Shown piece by piece: positions 12,056-23,905 of a stretch of 64,000 bases of DNA. Within the stretch, counting starts at the first letter, position 1. Every line of letters begins with the position of its first letter. The notes under the pieces were generated by a model that did no database searches, had not been told where the DNA came from, and saw only the letters and a program-made list of their open reading frames with translations. The translations under genes were made by a program, and so were the position numbers. Source of the stretch: Anaeramoeba flamelloides (taxonomy: Eukaryota > Metamonada > Anaeramoebidae); NCBI GenBank assembly GCA_027625915.1, contig JANTQA010000026.1, positions 1,798,001-1,862,000 of the forward strand. The letters are read 5' to 3'.

Positions 12056-14193
12056 ATGAAATTTCAAGTATTGATTGCGTTTTTAATAACACTTTGCTTA
12101 TTAAACCAATTACACGGACAGAAACTTGGTGAAAGTCTTGACTTAGATCGCATTCATGCAGTAATCAAGCAAGCAGGCGAGAATATCCGAGAGGTGCAAT
12201 TGGATGACTTCAGTTGGAACTTCCCCCCATTTTTGGGTACAAATTTTATTTCCCAGCACTACATTGTGAACCACTATTTGGACCGACATGAGGAAACATT
12301 ACTCGACGTGGAAAAATTGAAGCGAATCTTGCTGAAGGATCAATTGCCCGACGGGTCTTGGAAACAAGTACCTGACCTCAACAAGTATTCAGGCGAGATT
12401 GATACCACGATTTACAATTACTGGGCTCTGAAGGTTATGGGGTTTAGTGTTGACAGCCCACAATTAAAAAAGGCACGAGAATTTGTGATTTCCAAGGGTG
12501 GTATTGAAAACAGTATGACGATGACTAAAATTTGGATCACGTTGTTTGGCGGCTACAAGTGGAGCAAGTTACCATGGGTACCACTGTTTGCTTTTAACCA
12601 ACCATTTATTGAATTGGACAAGCAGCTAGGACAGTGGGTTGCACCACATTTGTTTGGAATTGTGCCATGTTTAGACATGAAGCCAACCAAATACTTTGGT
12701 GAAAGCTTTCGATTAGACGAATTGTATCTCGACGCCGCGAAATATGTGCCAAAGCTGTCCAGTTTGGAAATCTTTAAGGGGTATAACGAACCATTAAGAA
12801 AGCCCTCAGAAAACTTACATGTTGTGATGGAAAAAATTATGTCCATTCAGGGCGAAAGGAAGGGGCTCTTTGGTGGTTACACAGTCTCCTCAATGTTCTG
12901 TTCAATTGCCCTTCTTGAATACAACAATAGGTATGATCACCGATTCTATACAGAAACCTTCAATGAACAAGTCGTCATCGACAGCACAACCAGAGCCTTA
13001 AACACCGTTGATACAATCTATTACGATCCTGAGGCCTCCATTAAAACAACCATTTATAAAGGAATCTTAGATGACGGAAGATATTGGGACACAATCTTGT
13101 CTGCAGAATCCCTGATCGCCGCAGAAATGTCCACAGTAGACGAAATACAAAAGACCGTCGACTATTTGATCGACCATCGTTCACATGACGGATCAATGAG
13201 CTATGGATATGATTTTGAAGCTTACCCAGATTTTGATGACACAGCTGAATTCGTTGATTTGATGGTATCTGTCAATAAGGACGGCAAATATGACGAGCCT
13301 ATTTCACAAGCCATCAATTGGCTCTTGAGTATGCAAAACAAAGAAGGTGGGTGGGCCGCATTTGATAAGGATCTGAATGGTAATAAGATGGTCAAACTAA
13401 TTACCAGAAAATTCGCAAACTCTGCAGAACTATTTGACCCTTCTTGTGCTGATATCACTGGTCGTAAGTGCAGTTTTATATTTATATATTTTGATTTATT
13501 TATTTTTTTTTTTTTCAAAATTACTAAAAAGCTTTTTTTTTTTTTTTAATAATTTTTTTCGCCTTGGTCAATCACTTGAAATTTTGTGACAAAACAATTA
13601 AAATAGATGTTTTAAGAGCTTTTGGACATACCAAAAAATTTACATTAGAAGACCAACCAATCAAAGATGCTATTAAATTCCTTGAAGATACACAAGAAGA
13701 ATTTGGTGGATGGGAAGGAAGATGGGGTATTAATTATATTTATGGAACTAGTGCTGCACTTTATGGATTATCTAGTATGGAATTTGATATTGTACACCAT
13801 GACTGGACATTAAAGGCTTTAAAATGGTTAGAATCATTACAAAATAGCGATGGTGGCTTTGGCGAGACTGGAAAATCCTACAAGGATCCAATAAAATATG
13901 CAGGAAGAGGATACAGCACACCCACACAAACCGCCTGGGCATTGTTCCCTTTCATAGAAGCTCGTAAACAAGGGTTTAAAGAATTTGATCACATTATCGA
14001 AAAAGGAATCAAATATTTAATTGAAGACTTCCACAGCAGCCCTTACCCAAATAAATGGAAGGACAGATCTTGTGTCGGTACAGGTCACAGAACTGTTCCC
14101 CTTTTCATGGAATACCCAGTTTATGCATATTCTTTCCCATTATGGGCACTTTCGAATTATGTTGATTTAATAAATAATTTAGATAAATATTAA
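12056..14193 (+). CDS. Squalene-hopene/tetrahymanol-type cyclase with signal peptide
   Basis: The gene has two exons, 12056-13463 and 13607-14193, encoding 664 residues. The 143-nt intron starts GTAAGT and ends AAATAG; joining gives DITG-H-VLRAFG, matching the family alignment. Family hallmarks: DXDD acid motif as DFDDTA at residues 392-397 (the proton donor in squalene-hopene cyclases), QW-type repeats (LPDGSW, EGGWAAFD, FGGWEGRW, DGGFGET), WGINYIYGT, GYSTPTQTAWAL and a C-terminal YSFPLWALSNY. The family cyclises squalene to hopanoids or tetrahymanol in membranes, giving oxygen-independent sterol substitutes. Oddities: an N-terminal hydrophobic segment, residues 1-22, reads as a signal peptide, and DXDDTA is followed by E instead of the usual V. 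ER or vacuolar placement is inferred. A related terpene cyclase using another substrate remains possible. Confidence 0.9.
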
Positions 14194-16209
14194 ACTAACT
14201 TTTGACTATTTAATAATACTTATCCAGAAATTTTTATCATCAAATCTATTATTTTTGTTTTTTCTTATGTTTTTTACAATAACTAAAAATATATAAAGTT
14301 TTAATTTACCAAATAAATAGAATTTATATTTTAAATTTTTTGTTTTTAGGTCAAAATTCTTGAAAAGACAGACAATTTTTTTTTCTAGTTATACTTTGGA
14401 TTTTTTTGTAGATAATTTTGATTTTTGTTGTATTTGATATTTTTTAAAAAATCATTTTTTAATTTTTTATTTTTTTTTTTTGGATTAAATACAAGAATAG
14501 AGAAAGAAAAAAAAACTCGTAGAAAAGGACGGGTTTCGAATTGAGTTCCATTTTCAATTTGAATTAATTATTTAGAATCTCAGACAGTATATTGTTATTT
14601 ATAAAGAGAAACACTGAAATAAATAAATAAATAAATGTATCGTTTTTCTCACCAAATAACTAAATGGATTTTAAGATTTTACAAGGTTTTTGTGACTACT
14701 GGATTATTCTTTTTTATTTTTTTTTTGTTAATAAGAATATTAAATGTAAGTGTGATTTTTTGGGATCTTCCCTGGAAAAAAGGAAAAAGTAAAAATATTA
14801 TTTTGAGAATAAAAATTACATTTCTAGGATTCAATTTCACCTAAATAAATGAATATTTTCTAATGTGAAATTCAACCAACACAAATCAATTATAATTATA
14901 AAAAATTTTTTAACTATTATTTCTTACATATACATTTTAACAATCAACAAATTATTTACAAAAATAGATAATTGTTCGAATTTTTTTTATTTTTTTTAAA
15001 AATTTGAAAAGAACACTTTAAGAACACTTTAGAGTAATTATTGAATTATAAATCCTTATAGGAAAATTCTGATAAGTAATACCCTTTATTAATAATTTTT
15101 TATTATTCCATCTTAACAGATATAATATTAATAGCATCGTATATACAACCAATTGATCTTTTTAAACTTACCACTTTTTATTGTAAAATAGAGTATTAAA
15201 ATACAAATACAGATTTTTTATAAAAAAGAGTTATTTCGTAAATTAAAAAAAAATTCATTTTATTTTCTATTTCTTTGTTATAAAAAAAAAAAAAAAGCAT
15301 ATTCATCTGAAAACAACTTCGATCGGAAAATTTTAGTTTCAAAAAACCATTTTTTTTTTTTTTTTAAAAAAACAAACACCATATTAAATAATTCCTTAAG
15401 GAATAATAAAATAGATTTACACATCGAGGGCAATATTAACAATCATTTTTTATATAAAATTCACATAAAAAAGGAAAAATAAGTAATTATGAAAGAAAAT
15501 AAAAACTGGGGATGCAATACGAAAAATTATAAATAAATAAACACAAAAAAAAATTATTGTGAAATATGTTTACATTTTGTGAACGATCATTGATCGACCA
15601 AAGGTTAGATAATCTTGACTAATTTTATTTATGATTTTATTTTCTCAGTTATTCAAATTTATAGAGTGCTGATAATTTGAAAAAAAAAATTAATCAAGTG
15701 TTAATTAATAAGTTCTTTAATAAGGAAATTTAGAAAGAAGATTAAAAATATTTGTAAATTATTTGAATTCCTTTCAAATTAAATGCAAATGTGATTTGTT
15801 TATTCTTTTCATTATTCAGTTGCTCATTTTTTTTTAAAAATTTAATTTATTTTTTCCATTTGGAATTTTGGTTATACTAGATCGGTTTATTTCAAATAGG
15901 TGTCAAAATCTATTCTTAAATCTTTTTTCTTGACAATCATTGTATTTTTTAAAATTCTTGTTTAATTTTACTTTTTATGTTCATTTTTTGAAATTTATCT
16001 TCGTACTGTATAATATTTTGCTTTCAAAAAAGTATTATTTTAATAATATTTTGGAAATAAACATTCTTATTATGTTTGACTTAAACTCTTTTTCAGTCAA
16101 AGTTCCCCAGTTTTATTGAAGAAATGGAAGACATTCTATGAGTTTAATTCATTACTCTTATCAAACTAAAATTTTCAATTTTTAGATCAAAATCATTTTT
16201 TCTCATTTT

Positions 16210-16215
<6 letters not shown>
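14194..16215. other. Intergenic, AT-rich, no gene recognised
   Basis: This holds the 3' flank of the cyclase, then A/T-rich DNA. A 69-codon ATG frame at 14635 is hydrophobic and AT-biased with no recognisable domain, so it is not called. TTTTTCAGTCAAAGTTCCCC at about 16093-16112 resembles the terminus of the element at 29622-30138, suggesting a decayed copy. Confidence 0.45.

Positions 16216-16266
<51 letters not shown>
16216..16266. repeat. Poly(T) tract of 51 bases
   Basis: An uninterrupted run of about 51 T, the longest homopolymer seen here. It could be a retroposon tail in minus orientation, but no element body is recognised beside it. Its exact length is likely uncertain in any assembly. 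Confidence 0.9.
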
Positions 16267-16268
<2 letters not shown>

Positions 16269-17889
16269 TTTTATTTTTTAAAAATTAACTTTGAAAAAAA
16301 AAATGTTTGAAAAACGAAATAAACATTAAGAAAAGTTAAGCGTTGTATGTTCTTTTAAAATTCATACATTTACAAGTAAAAAATCTTATTATCAACGATT
16401 TTAATTTCCTAAAGAAATTGAGAATTTTGCACCTGACGTTCCAATAAATGGGTCCCAAAAAATTTTTTAACATTTTTTTTTTTTTGAAATTTATGGTTTG
16501 TTCAGGGGTTTCTTTTATAATTATGGACTCTTATAAGAAGTTTATTATTTCTCGTATTTCTAAACAATCTAAGTTTGGTTGATTCTTAAAAATAAAGTGA
16601 TTTTTTCATTTTTGGCTGGGCCCTTTTGAGTGAAATGGAGTTTAGATTTAATAAAAAAAAAGAATTCAAATCAAAAAAACAACAAATAAAGCTTACATTT
16701 TTTAAAAAGGGGCAATAATTTTGTAAAAAAATGTACTAACCCAGAGAAAGAACTTTTAGCCGTACCATCAAAAGTTATAATCTAAAGTCATTAATATTAT
16801 ATTATCAAATTATCTCCTGCAAATTTGAAAATCCAATCTGTTCCATGTGGTAAGGGAAATATTATCATTTTTATTATATTTAAAGATAAGTATTATTTGT
16901 TTAAAAAATAATAAAATTGAATTTCAAAATTAAAAAAACCATAAAAACCTGAAACTAATGTCTTTTTATCGGTTTTCAGTTGTAAAAAATCTGTATTTTT
17001 TAATATTTTGGAAATTGAGGATCACATTTAAGGTATTTTTCTTGATGTATTTTTCTTTTATCTAACAAAAATAAAAAAATGGATAAAATACACCCTCTCT
17101 ATTATAACTTTTTCAATTTTAATACAACCTTTCAAAACCAATTATTATGTATCTTACATGATTAAAATTTATATTATAATATCATTTTTTTTAGGAATTA
17201 AAAATTTCCACATTACCATTAAACTATGTAATAGGAATATATTATTTTTATTTTAAAAAAACAAACACCCACTTATTATACAAAATTCCAAAATTATATA
17301 GTTTTATATAGTTGATTATCAAAAAAAAATTCTATTTAAAATAATTTTAGAAAAAACAATTTCTCATGATGAGGCTAATTCAAAAATACAAAATAAAGAT
17401 TACAAAGATCAAAGATCCAATTTAATAATTACTTTAAAATGATATTGTCTCATAGTTGAGACGTGCTTAGTAATTGAATATCTTTACAAACAATATATTT
17501 TTTTTTTAAATTGTAAGTCATTCACATGTTGCTTGTTAAAAAATTCAAAACATTTAGAAATTTTTTTACAAATGAAATTTTTAGTATACAGACCTTCCAA
17601 CTCTACTCTGATTTTATATAGAACCTCTAAATTTGTTGTCCATTATAAAATTGTCTTTTTTGAAATAGAAAATTCAATTTCCATCAAAGTTCAAAATTTC
17701 AATTTCTCTTTCACCATTTGAGTTAGTTTTTTGTAAAAACAAAGATAAAAATTAAATTTTCTCAAGAAAAGAAATCACAGAAATCACAGAAACTTGAAAG
17801 TATTTTTCGATCATTGTTTTTAGATGATTGTTACACTAGATTGTTACACTTTTGGAAATTGAAGATCCACATTAAGAATACCATTTTAA
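16267..17889. other. Intergenic, AT-rich, no gene recognised
   Basis: Short chance reading frames only (for example 17533-17721, with no domain). The motif GGAAATTGAGGATCACATTAA near 17008 recurs as GGAAATTGAAGATCCACATT at 17856, so part of this is old dispersed repeat. Confidence 0.45.
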
Positions 17890-18526
17890 AAGCTGTTCCA
17901 AATCCACCTTGAAATCCAAGATAAACAGAAAATTCGTTTTTTCTGGCTCACTTTCCTTTCTATGACAGGGCTTTATCGTCATATAATAACCTATCACAAA
18001 CTGTGTTATTTTAGTATCGACCAATAATTTCTATTATATAAAAAAATTAAAATCTGATTTGTTAATAAACCCCAGAAGTTTCAAAATATTTATAAAAGAT
18101 TTTTCAGATTTTTTGTGGGATTTTGAATTATTAATACCTAAAAATTAAAATACAAGACTCTTTCCAAGTTATTATTAAATTCAATCTTCAATCTTTGAAA
18201 TCTTTTTTTAGTATTTGAATTTGTCTGATAAACAAAAAGAATTTTTTCTCAGGCAATAAAATCATGATTTTTTTTTAAAAAAAAACTATGTCAAACCTAA
18301 AAATTCTGTTAATAGCTTCTAATTAAATATTATTTTTTTTGTATTTAATGAAGATACAAAAAAGTCAATTTCATGTCTGACAATTTTCAAGGTAGTGATG
18401 GAACGGCTGTATAGGTTTGTAATTGGTTATTAAATGACTATCAAGTTCTGTTATAGAAAGAAAAGTATTGTTTGGAAAATGGATTTTCTGATTATCATGG
18501 ATTTCATGACAAGTATGGAACAACTG
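17890..18526. mobile_element. Foldback element F2b, copy 2 (about 640 bp)
   Basis: The left 110 bases (AGCTGTTCCAAATCCACCTT, ATAAACAGAAAATTCG, TTTCTATGACAGGGC, ATAATAACC) reappear as the reverse complement at about 18415-18526, ending GGAACAACTGTA with TA at 18527. The interior to 18406 is co-linear with 10013-10546 and has its own inner terminus GGAACGGCTGTA. So two termini lie in tandem at the right end, suggesting a nested or rearranged copy. TA-flanked ends starting CAG suggest a Tc1/mariner-related MITE. Confidence 0.65.
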
Positions 18527-19136
18527 TAACACATTTTTGAGAATTGTTTGTCTAATGTCGATTTAAAAACTTTGAAAATTGTTTACAAGACATCAAAAAG
18601 AAAATTATGTAACAATATGAGATCTGTAAATTATTATTTTGAGAAAAATCAAGTAGATGAATGAATTTATTTGAATTTTATTTAAAATAAGATCAAAAAA
18701 CGAAACAAACAGAACCAAAAATCAAAAAAAAAAAAATACTGAGAAATCAAAAAAAAATGCACAAACAATTTTTAGTTCAATTTTTCATTTTTTTTTTTTG
18801 AAATTGATAACCCTACTTTCAGAACATTTCTTGGAAAACACCATTTCGAAAATCGATTAATTTTACCAAGTTTATTTGCATTTCAACTCAATAGAGTTCT
18901 TTCTTCATCTTTACTCCTCGGTTAGCTCAAAAAGTTTTAAAAATGGGAAATAGACTAAAAACTAATTTGTGTATTTTTTTGGATTTATCAGTAATATTTC
19001 AAAAGAAATAATCAGTTTTGGTTTGTCTTCAAATAAAATTCTATGGAGAAAATTCTAAAACAATTGAAACAAGCATATTGAATTTTTTTTTTTTTTTTTT
19101 CTATTAATATTTTTTTGATTATTCGGGTCTGAGGAA
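18527..19136. other. Intergenic, 3' of the Lys/Glu-rich gene
   Basis: AT-rich, with no gene or repeat boundary recognised. A T-rich tract at about 19085-19100 lies just beyond the stop codon of the gene on the minus strand. Confidence 0.45.
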
Positions 19137-19853
19137 TTAAAGTTCCATATGAACATTTCGATATTTATCGTTGTCATTTTCTACCTCTTCGTTATAAAGA
19201 TAAATATTGTCTTCCAATGATTCTTGTGAGGGGATCTTGATTACTGTTTCTTGTTTTTGGGGTTTGGGTGGTTGGAGGTGTTGGCTACCCATTTTCTTTT
19301 CCATTCTTTTTCTAATTTCAATTTTATCTTCTTCTGTGAGTTTGTAATCCTTTGGCCTGTTTTTAATTTTTTGATAGTAATCAAAGTCTTCAGGGTTGTC
19401 TTCTTTCCAACGTTTTTCACGTTGTTTTTTAAGTTCGTTTATTCTTCTTTCATCAATATCAACCCAATAACCGTCTTCCGTTTCGTAACGAGTTGTACCG
19501 AATTTTGTTTTGGTTGCTTTAGTTTTTGGTTTTTTTGATTTCTTTTTTTTTTTCTTTTTTTCTTTTTTTTTCTTTGGCTTTTCTTCTTTTTTGGTTTCTT
19601 TTTCTGTGACTTTTTCTTCTTCTTTCTCTTCTTCTTTCTCCTCTTCTTTCTCTTCTTCCTTTGTCTCTTCTTTTTTCTCTTTCTTTGTCTCTTGTGTTTT
19701 TTCTTCCTTTGCTTCTTTTTCTTTATCTTCAACTATTTTCTTTTCTTCGATTTTTTCTTCTTGATTAGCATGTTTATTTTCCTCCTGTTTTTCGCTATTA
19801 GCAAGAGTGATCAGTAATAAAAATACTGCGAAAGCTAAAACAAAATATTTCAT
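19137..19853 (-). CDS. Secreted or ER-targeted Lys/Glu-rich protein
   Basis: This is a 238-residue product with an ATG at 19853 and TAA at 19137. Residues 1-20 (MKYFVLAFAVFLLLITLANS) are a clear signal peptide. Residues about 21-110 are almost only K and E, with EEEKEEEK-type repeats followed by a lysine run, likely a charged helix or disordered segment. Residues about 115-200 are more complex (TRYETEDGYWVDIDERRINELKKQREKRW, then DYYQKIKNRPKDY), still highly charged. The C-terminus ends RNVHMEL, possibly a KDEL-like ER retention tail, though MEL is not canonical. There is no known domain. The pure-purine codons make this segment prone to length change. The gene is convincing from its length, signal peptide and non-random C-terminal half; its function is unknown. 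Confidence 0.75.
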   Translation of the reverse strand: MKYFVLAFAVFLLLITLANSEKQEENKHANQEEKIEEKKIVEDKEKEAKEEKTQETKKEKKEETKEEEKEEEKEEEKEEEKVTEKETKKEEKPKKKKEKKKKKKKSKKPKTKATKTKFGTTRYETEDGYWVDIDERRINELKKQREKRWKEDNPEDFDYYQKIKNRPKDYKLTEEDKIEIRKRMEKKMGSQHLQPPKPQKQETVIKIPSQESLEDNIYLYNEEVENDNDKYRNVHMEL

Positions 19854-20460
19854 TCACAATTAACTGAGCTATCTGAATTTTTGTTAAAAAATGAAATTTG
19901 CTTTTATGAGAAAAGGTAACTAATTTGTGAAAAATTTTGATTTGTCTACGTTTTTCCGAAAGATCTTTATGTTGAAAAAATTGATTAGTTTATGTCATTT
20001 AAAAATGTTTCTGGAATCGACAATAAATTCAAAGTTTTTCTTTTATCAATTTTACTGTTTTTCAGATTTATTTTTTTAATTTGATGACATCGTCTGAATT
20101 CAATAAATAAATTACAAACAGAAACATGTTATTACTAATATCTTAACAAACCAAAACCAATTTGAGTCAATCTATTGTTTAGATAAGGTTGACAAAAATA
20201 TCAAAATGTATTTTTCATCTTTGGTTTTTTACTTTATTAAAAAGCCTATATGATAAAATAAAACCCTGTTTTTTTTTCACTTTATTACAAAACAGCACTA
20301 ATTAACTATTGAATAGTATACCAAAGGTAAAATCGATTTTGAAGGTAAATTCATTTTAAATTTGAAGTAAATTTTAAATTAGAAATTGAATTTCGTTCAA
20401 ATTTTTAGTAACTCTATAAATTTTTATTTTAATTATTTGTTTTTATGATGAGAATAATTA
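19854..20460. other. 5' flank of the Lys/Glu-rich gene
   Basis: AT-rich upstream region with no gene seen. No promoter element could be singled out from the AT-rich background. Confidence 0.4.
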
Positions 20461-20900
20461 CAGTCTTTCCAAGTCTACCATAAATTTTTAAATAAAACAG
20501 ATTTGAGTTTTCTATTCTTATTTTCTATTTTCAAAAAATTCGGAAATAATAGCTATTATTCAAAAAAAAATTTCAATAAATGAGTTATTATTCAAATTTT
20601 GAAACATTAAAAAAAAAATTCAAGATTCATGAAGCACCGAAAAATATTGTTCAAAAAAGGTAAAATTTAAAAGATCAGTCAATATTGATATTTTTTTGGG
20701 CTCTTTTGGACCAATAATTTATAAGTTTTAAGTGATCTTGAATTATTTTTTTAATGTTTCAAAATTTGAATAATAACTCATTTATTGAAATTTTTTTTTG
20801 AATAATAGCTATTATTTCCGAATTTTTTGAAAATAGAAAATAAGAATAGAAAACTCAAATCTGTTTTATTTAAAATTTTATGGTATACTTGGAAAGACTG
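20461..20900. mobile_element. Foldback MITE family F2, copy 1 (440 bp)
   Basis: TA flanks a perfect-looking pair of termini, CAGTCTTTCCAAGTCTACC and its counterpart GGTATACTTGGAAAGACTG. The inverted arms extend about 190 bases each (shared AATAGCTATTATTC, AAATGAGTTATTATTC and TCAAGAT segments) around a loop of about 60 bases. The TA target site and CAGT-type start are typical of Tc1/mariner-related MITEs. No coding capacity. Arm identity is high, so this copy is comparatively recent. Confidence 0.85.
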
Positions 20901-20999
20901 TATCTTCAATTTGAATATATTTTTTATATTTGATCTTTTATTTTAAGAATTTCGATTTTGATACTGATAAATTCGATTAACAAATATCATTTTTACTTA

Positions 21000-21214
21000 C
21001 TGTAAATTGTAAAATAATCAGAACAAAATACTCTCTCATCTTTCCTAAAAAAACCTCCAAAAAACTATAACAATTCACCAAAGTCCACAATTCTAATAGG
21101 GAAATTAATAATTCAAAATGATTTTAGTATTAAAATTCATATGTTCCATGATTTCGAAAATAAATTTATGGAAAGCTGAAACAAAATTTTAATCCTTTAA
21201 TTTTGAAACAAATA
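21000..21214. mobile_element. Foldback MITE family F3, copy 1 (degenerate)
   Basis: The left arm CTGTAAATTGTAAAATAATC continues GAACAAAATAC...TTTCC. The right arm has GGAAAGCTGAAACAAAATTT and ends TTTTGAAACAAATAGAA. It matches four better copies (48806, 49114, 52478, 61722) in order, length and the central AAAGTCC.CAATTCT.A motif. Confidence 0.65.
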
Positions 21215-22389
21215 GAATTTTCTCTTGCCGGTTTCTTTGAAGATGGAATGTTTAAGTGTCTTTAAAAGAGAAAAATTGGCTTTCTTTTGAAACAGAATCA
21301 ACAAACCTTCAGTGTTATTTTAACAAGTGTATTTATGTTATTCAACAAAAGAACACTGTCAGCAATAACTTTTAATTTGTTTTACTATTTTTACTTTTTA
21401 AAAGGTTTTTAAGAACCAAGAAAATAAACTCGATAATTATATATTTGTATAAAAAAAATGTTACTTTTTTCAAGAATGCCTAACCAATAAATGTTCAAAG
21501 AAACCCATAATAAAAAATATTTAATTATTTGTTGTTCTTGAATATTAGAGGAAATATATAATATTATATATATATTCCTTTTATTATTTCAGGCGAGTTG
21601 CAATTTTCGAAATGGCCTTTCGTTAATATTAAAGTTTTTTATCAAAGTTTAACAAGATTAATTTATAAAAATTTTATATTAAACAATTGAACCTTGTTGG
21701 ATATTTATTCATAAATTTCATTTTGGTGTTCCAAAAAAAATATGATGCTCAAATTGCAGTATTCCTTTTCTGAAGAGCTTATAACCAGGTAAAATCAAAT
21801 AATGCCAATAAAAATGATAAAACTTATATTATTAAAGATTGATAGAGCAAAATATTTTGTATCAATCAATTATACAATAATTATAAAAATAATAAAACAA
21901 TTTATTTTTAATAAAATTATTAACTAAAATTTTATATTAAAATACTATCAAAGGGAAGGTTTTGGTATCTCCCAGGGGGGGATCCACTATCTCCTATTTT
22001 ATTTGCTTTAATTTCCCATTTTATTGTATTAAAAAATATAACATAAACAAATCGATGTAAAATATTTGTGGATGATTTAATCTTAATTATTAAAGGAGAA
22101 TGAAAATACAAATAAATGGAAAAGTAAATTCAATATTTGAAATTATTATTCAATTTGGATGAAAACCTAATAAAGAAAAAACAGAAATATCACAATATTT
22201 ATCTAAGATTAAATATTTGGGTATTTATTTGGATAAAATATCACATATTGTTAATAATTTAATAAAACCAAAACTAACAGATAACTATTTTAAATAACTC
22301 GAAAAAAATTATTCTTACCACATCTCTGAATTAATAGTTTAAAAATTAGATTATTTAAATCTTTTAAATTGAGTCAATTAACATATGTA

Positions 22390-22789
22390 CAGTCTTTCCA
22401 AGGCTACCGCGAATTTTTATATCAATCAAATTTGGATGCTGATATAGATTTTTCAAAAGTTGGATATGAGAATAATAAAGCTCATATTGAAAAAAAAAAT
22501 TCCTATATGAGCTGATATTCAAGAATTTTTTCTGATACAAGTAAAATTAATTTTCAGATCCCTAAATTGCTTCAAACCTGGAAAATCTGTTGAGATGCCA
22601 CTTAAAAGTTTCTCTTGAAATACCGAAAATATTTTTGATCTTATCACAAGAAAATTTTTGAAACAAGTTCATTTGTGAAAAATTTTTTTCAATATGAGCT
22701 TTCTTATCCTCATATACTTAGATTTAAAAATCTATATCAGCATCAAAATTTGATTCATATAAAAATTCACGGTAGCCTTGGAACAGCTG
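22390..22789. mobile_element. Foldback MITE family F2, copy 2, inside LINE copy 1
   Basis: TA flanks CAGTCTTTCCAAGGCTACCG on the left and CGGTAGCCTTGGAACAGCTG on the right, 400 bases in total. Long inverted arms (AATTTGGATGCTGATATAGA versus TCTATATCAGCATCAAAATT; TCATATTGAAAAAAA) surround a central loop. It is closely related to 44409-44810. Because it interrupts the LINE relic, it is the younger of the two insertions. Confidence 0.85.
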
Positions 22790-23120
22790 TATTAGAAAAT
22801 TTCAATTATGAAATAAAAATAATAAATTATTTAAAATTCATGAATTAATTCCTGTATTACTGGACTGTAGAAAATAAATAGAACTATTCATTTAATTCTT
22901 TAAAAAAGAGAATGTAAAATTAAAACTATAATAATTTCCGCCAATAAAAAAAAAAATTAATTTAAAAAAAAATTGTAAATAGGTTATTTCTTTCTTATTT
23001 AGAAAAAATAATCTAATTTAATCAAAAGATATATAATGCCTTAACTGGTAAACAAAAGATTGAATTGAATTAAAAAGTGAAATATATAAGTACAATTACA
23101 ACTAGTTGTTGTATTCAAAA

Positions 23121-23425
23121 AATTGGAACCGTTATTAGTTTTTTTGATTTAAAAGAAAAGAGTAAAATCAAATATTTTACTCTATTCTTTTAAATTCTGG
23201 AAAACTGCCGTTTGTTTTTTATTTTTCTGTTTATTTTCTTAATAAACATATTTTTGTTAGGTTTTTTTTTGCTTTTCGAAATAAACCGAAAATTTATTAA
23301 AATTTTCGGTTTATTTCAAAAAGTAAAAAAAAAACCTTGTAACACTTCACAAATAAAATAAAAAACCTCAAAAAAAACCTAGAACACTTAACAGATAAAA
23401 CAGAAAACCTCAAGAAAAATAGGTA
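23121..23425. repeat. Palindromic block F4, copy A, inside LINE copy 1
   Basis: Contains two hairpins. The first, about 23155-23205, has AAAAGAGTAAAATCAAATAT paired with its complement and ends TTCTTTTAAATTCTGG. The second, about 23262-23335, has CGAAATAAACCGAAAATTTA paired with TAAATTTTCGG-type sequence and TTTCAAAAAGTAAAAAAAAA. It also carries repeated AACACTT.ACA.ATAAA and AAACCTCAA motifs. It sits just after the LINE sequence GTTGTTGTATTCAA, the same point as in copies B and C. Boundaries are approximate. Confidence 0.75.
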
Positions 23426-23905
23426 ATTTACGAAAATAAACTCAATATTTTTTAAAATAATTAAAAATTAAGATTATTTATTTAAAACACCAAAATATTT
23501 AAGTTATCCATCAAGTTCAACAATTTCAAAATTCAGTTCATTTATTAATTGCTTAAATAAACATCACATAATAAAAATTCAAATAATTTTGTCTTTTATG
23601 TTTACAATATGAACAGAAGGAAATTTTAAAAAAGATTGATCATTTTTTTTTTTTTTTTTTTGGATGTACCCTTCCAATTAAAAAAGATAGATTGAATATA
23701 CTGACTAATTTTTAAGAAATAAATTACCAGAATTAAATCTTCAGATATAAATTGTAAATCAAGACAGATTGAAATTATTTCCATTAATTAATAACGCAAA
23801 ATCAATGATTAAAACGTTAAATTTCTGAGAGTAAATTTTAGTATAAGGACAAATAGTGTATAATTTACACTTCTATAATGATAAAAAATAAAAAAAAATT
23901 ATTTT

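Larger units (their letters stand above)
21590..23905 (+). mobile_element. Old LINE copy 1 (RT and CCHC relic, with insertions)
   Basis: Degraded non-LTR reverse transcriptase on the plus strand, broken by many stops and shifts. Recognisable in order: relic of the FGFRK-type motif near 21720, the QGDPLSP-type motif as SQGGIH/LSPILFA near 21970, the catalytic box FVDDLILIIKGE at about 22063-22098, KIKYLGIYLDK near 22208, then the C-terminal knuckle FCLLCLQYEQKE...IDHF near 23590. The 3' end ATTTACACTTCTATAATGAT at about 23860-23880 matches the other copies. A 400-bp MITE (22390-22789) and a palindromic block (about 23121-23425) are inserted. Same family as the young copy at 57757-59375. Confidence 0.8.

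Noticed and set aside
14635-14844. ATG-initiated 69-codon hydrophobic frame
   Set aside because: Codon use is that of random AT-rich DNA (Phe, Ile, Lys), and there is no domain or conserved neighbour.
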